Of a stretch of 54,861 nt of DNA, positions 53,678-54,861 are shown one piece after another. The first letter of the stretch is position 1. Every line of letters begins with the position of its first letter. A model generated the notes under the pieces. That model was not told where the DNA came from. It saw nothing but the letters and a program-made list of their open reading frames with translations, and made no database searches. The stretch comes from Enterococcus rivorum. GTDB taxonomy: Bacteria; Bacillota; Bacilli; Lactobacillales; Enterococcaceae. The DNA is taken from positions 1 through 54,861 of the forward strand of contig NZ_MIEK01000018.1 in NCBI RefSeq assembly GCF_001742285.1, read 5' to 3'. The translations under genes were made by a program, and so were the position numbers.

Positions 53678-54682
53678 TTACAGCTGATTACTAATCTTCT
53701 CAATATTTTTTAAAGTGATTGATACTGTCCCATCTGGATTATTAACAAATTCAATTAAATCACCATTTCGATATACATCAATCGGTACAATCAATTCGAT
53801 TCCATTGCTCATTTTTAATTTTTGTTTCCCAAATTTTTTCTCAGAAATTTCTCTAGCTTCACGAATTGGTGGTGTTTTGTCAACAAATTTTGATTCATTT
53901 ACTTCTTCTTGATAAGCCATTCGAGCAGAGATATTCTCTTTGAAAACTTGTTCAGCTATTTGTTCATTATCAATAGTCCCTGTTTCTTCAATACTTTCAT
54001 AAACAGCTTCTTTTACTGAAGCAATTAATTCAAATTCATCTTCATTGAATTTTTTACCAATGCGTTTTACAGCTTTTTTGATTTCCTTCATATTCTCTTC
54101 AATTGAAGGAGCTGGTTCTGATTCAATTACTTTTTCAGAAAAATACCAGACTTTTTCACCAGAAAATTCATATCTTTTTTCTAATAACTCGTAAGCCATT
54201 GTATCTAAATTAACTGTGATTCCTTCATCTGGTTTCTGAGACTTAGAAGGCAAAATCGCTCTATTGATAATTAGCTTATTGTAAACAGCTTCTTCTACAT
54301 AGTCAACATAATGAGTATAGTTTTCTTTAAAATTCAATTTAATCATAGCTAAATGCATCACAGTATCTAACTCATAGAGAACAAAAATTACATCCGCACT
54401 AGGAGCATCTTCGCTTCCTGAATAAACATCGTACCAATGCTGAGCAACTTCTTTACTTTTCCCAATAAAATCAGAAGGAATTCCGCGCATTTTCTCAACA
54501 AATTGACTATGCTCTGCTAAAATTCCTGTTTTAGTTTGTGCTGTTGACAATTTGGTAATTTTACTAGTCAAATAGGTACGGATATGCTCAGTTGTTAAAT
54601 CAAGTTCTTTTTCTGAAAAAACAGGTGTCCCTGTTTCACGGTCAATAATATGCAAAATTGCATTTTTTAAATAAATGTCCAT
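53678..54682 (-). CDS. Nucleoid-associated protein (NdpA/YejK family)
   Basis: 334 residues of the 37-kDa nucleoid-associated protein family. The N-terminus MDIYLKNAILHIIDRETG and the blocks DVIFVLYELDTVMHLAMIKL and NGIELIVPIDVYRNGDLIEF support the call. In Gram-positive bacteria such proteins are often linked to mobile elements or islands; the role here is unknown. The ATG at 54682 has GGGAG eight bases upstream. It lies between a structured repeat and an IS30-type remnant. Confidence 0.87.
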   Translation of the reverse strand: MDIYLKNAILHIIDRETGTPVFSEKELDLTTEHIRTYLTSKITKLSTAQTKTGILAEHSQFVEKMRGIPSDFIGKSKEVAQHWYDVYSGSEDAPSADVIFVLYELDTVMHLAMIKLNFKENYTHYVDYVEEAVYNKLIINRAILPSKSQKPDEGITVNLDTMAYELLEKRYEFSGEKVWYFSEKVIESEPAPSIEENMKEIKKAVKRIGKKFNEDEFELIASVKEAVYESIEETGTIDNEQIAEQVFKENISARMAYQEEVNESKFVDKTPPIREAREISEKKFGKQKLKMSNGIELIVPIDVYRNGDLIEFVNNPDGTVSITLKNIEKISNQL

Positions 54683-54773
54683 TTACTCGTCTCCCTTTTT
54701 CTAAACCCTATTTAGTCTACATGAAAATCGAAAAAAAATCCAAGACTTTTTTGTTTTTTAGTAATTTGATTTG

Positions 54774-54861
54774 TCAAATTAAGCTGGACAAATGCTTATC
54801 ATTTACGTAACTCAAAAATACCTCTAATGGTGTCTGATACTTTAATGATTTTCTTGGTATA
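54774..54861 (-). mobile_element. 3' end of an IS30-type transposase gene, cut by the window edge
   Basis: On the minus strand, read from 54860, 28 codons run to a TGA at 54774-54776: IPRKSLKYQTPLEVF then LSYVNDKHLSSLI. PRKSLxYxTPxEVF is the typical C-terminal motif of IS30-family transposases. The terminal inverted repeat probably lies just past the stop, around AATTTGATTTGTCAAATT (54762-54780). Only the end is visible, so whether the element is intact cannot be said. Confidence 0.75.

Overview
The window is a low-GC Gram-positive chromosome segment, most likely from the Enterococcaceae (a Vagococcus- or Enterococcus-like organism). The basis for this is: the conserved Bacillota order ylaN-ftsW-pyc-(CAP protein)-ylbF-ylbG, then rsmD-coaD-(Lon/PDZ protease); a low-affinity class B penicillin-binding protein closely resembling enterococcal PBP5/PBP4; a tsaB-rimI-rimI-tsaD block; a T-box in front of argS; LPXTG and YxeA-type secreted proteins; and strong GGAGG ribosome binding sites. 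The genus is an inference.

Layout. (1) 210-9331, minus strand: housekeeping cluster for cell division, coenzyme A, rRNA methylation and pyruvate carboxylation. (2) 9800-19700: recQ, typA, an inositol-monophosphatase-like gene with a UPF0223 gene, a fluoride riboswitch driving a CLC-type fluoride antiporter, an HD-domain protein, and argS with its T-box leader. An intergenic inverted pair of perfect DnaA boxes lies between recQ and typA. (3) 19708-24610: the t6A/RimI block and the PBP5-like transpeptidase. (4) 24935-30696: an internalin-like LPXTG protein, then a plus-strand three-gene module (SPFH plus zinc ribbon, zinc-ribbon membrane protein, TPM-domain protein) resembling Bacillus ydjI/ydjG/ydjH, followed by a 5'-truncated Ltp-repeat fragment. 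(5) 30750-36690: SRP RNA, tadA, a PucR-type regulator, a small membrane-anchored protein, a YugP-like metallopeptidase, a YxeA protein, a YitT protein and a hisS gene. (6) 36954-53423: a 16.5-kb histidine-utilisation locus. (7) 53440-54861: extragenic repeats, a nucleoid-associated protein gene and the 3' end of an IS30-type transposase cut by the window edge.

The histidine locus is the most interesting part. Minus-strand genes folT-like, ftcD, fchA, fhs, hutD, an amino-acid permease and hutH, plus divergent hutI and hutU, form a complete route: histidine to urocanate, imidazolonepropionate and formiminoglutamate, then transfer of the formimino group to tetrahydrofolate, release of ammonia, and possible ATP recovery through Fhs. 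A folate-family ECF substrate-binding component heads the operon, which fits the folate dependence of the pathway. Two genes sit inside the locus without an obvious place in the known pathway: an orphan GlmL/MutL-type ASKHA ATPase (normally a partner of B12-dependent glutamate mutase) and a 1021-residue regulator with winged-helix, BTAD, AAA ATPase and TPR parts. A hisS gene with its own promoter, no T-box and an altered motif-2 residue lies directly downstream of hutH. Candidate control sites include a near-perfect cre box before the permease, a weaker one before the regulator gene, palindromes between hutI and hutU, and a possible small RNA or attenuator upstream of glmL.
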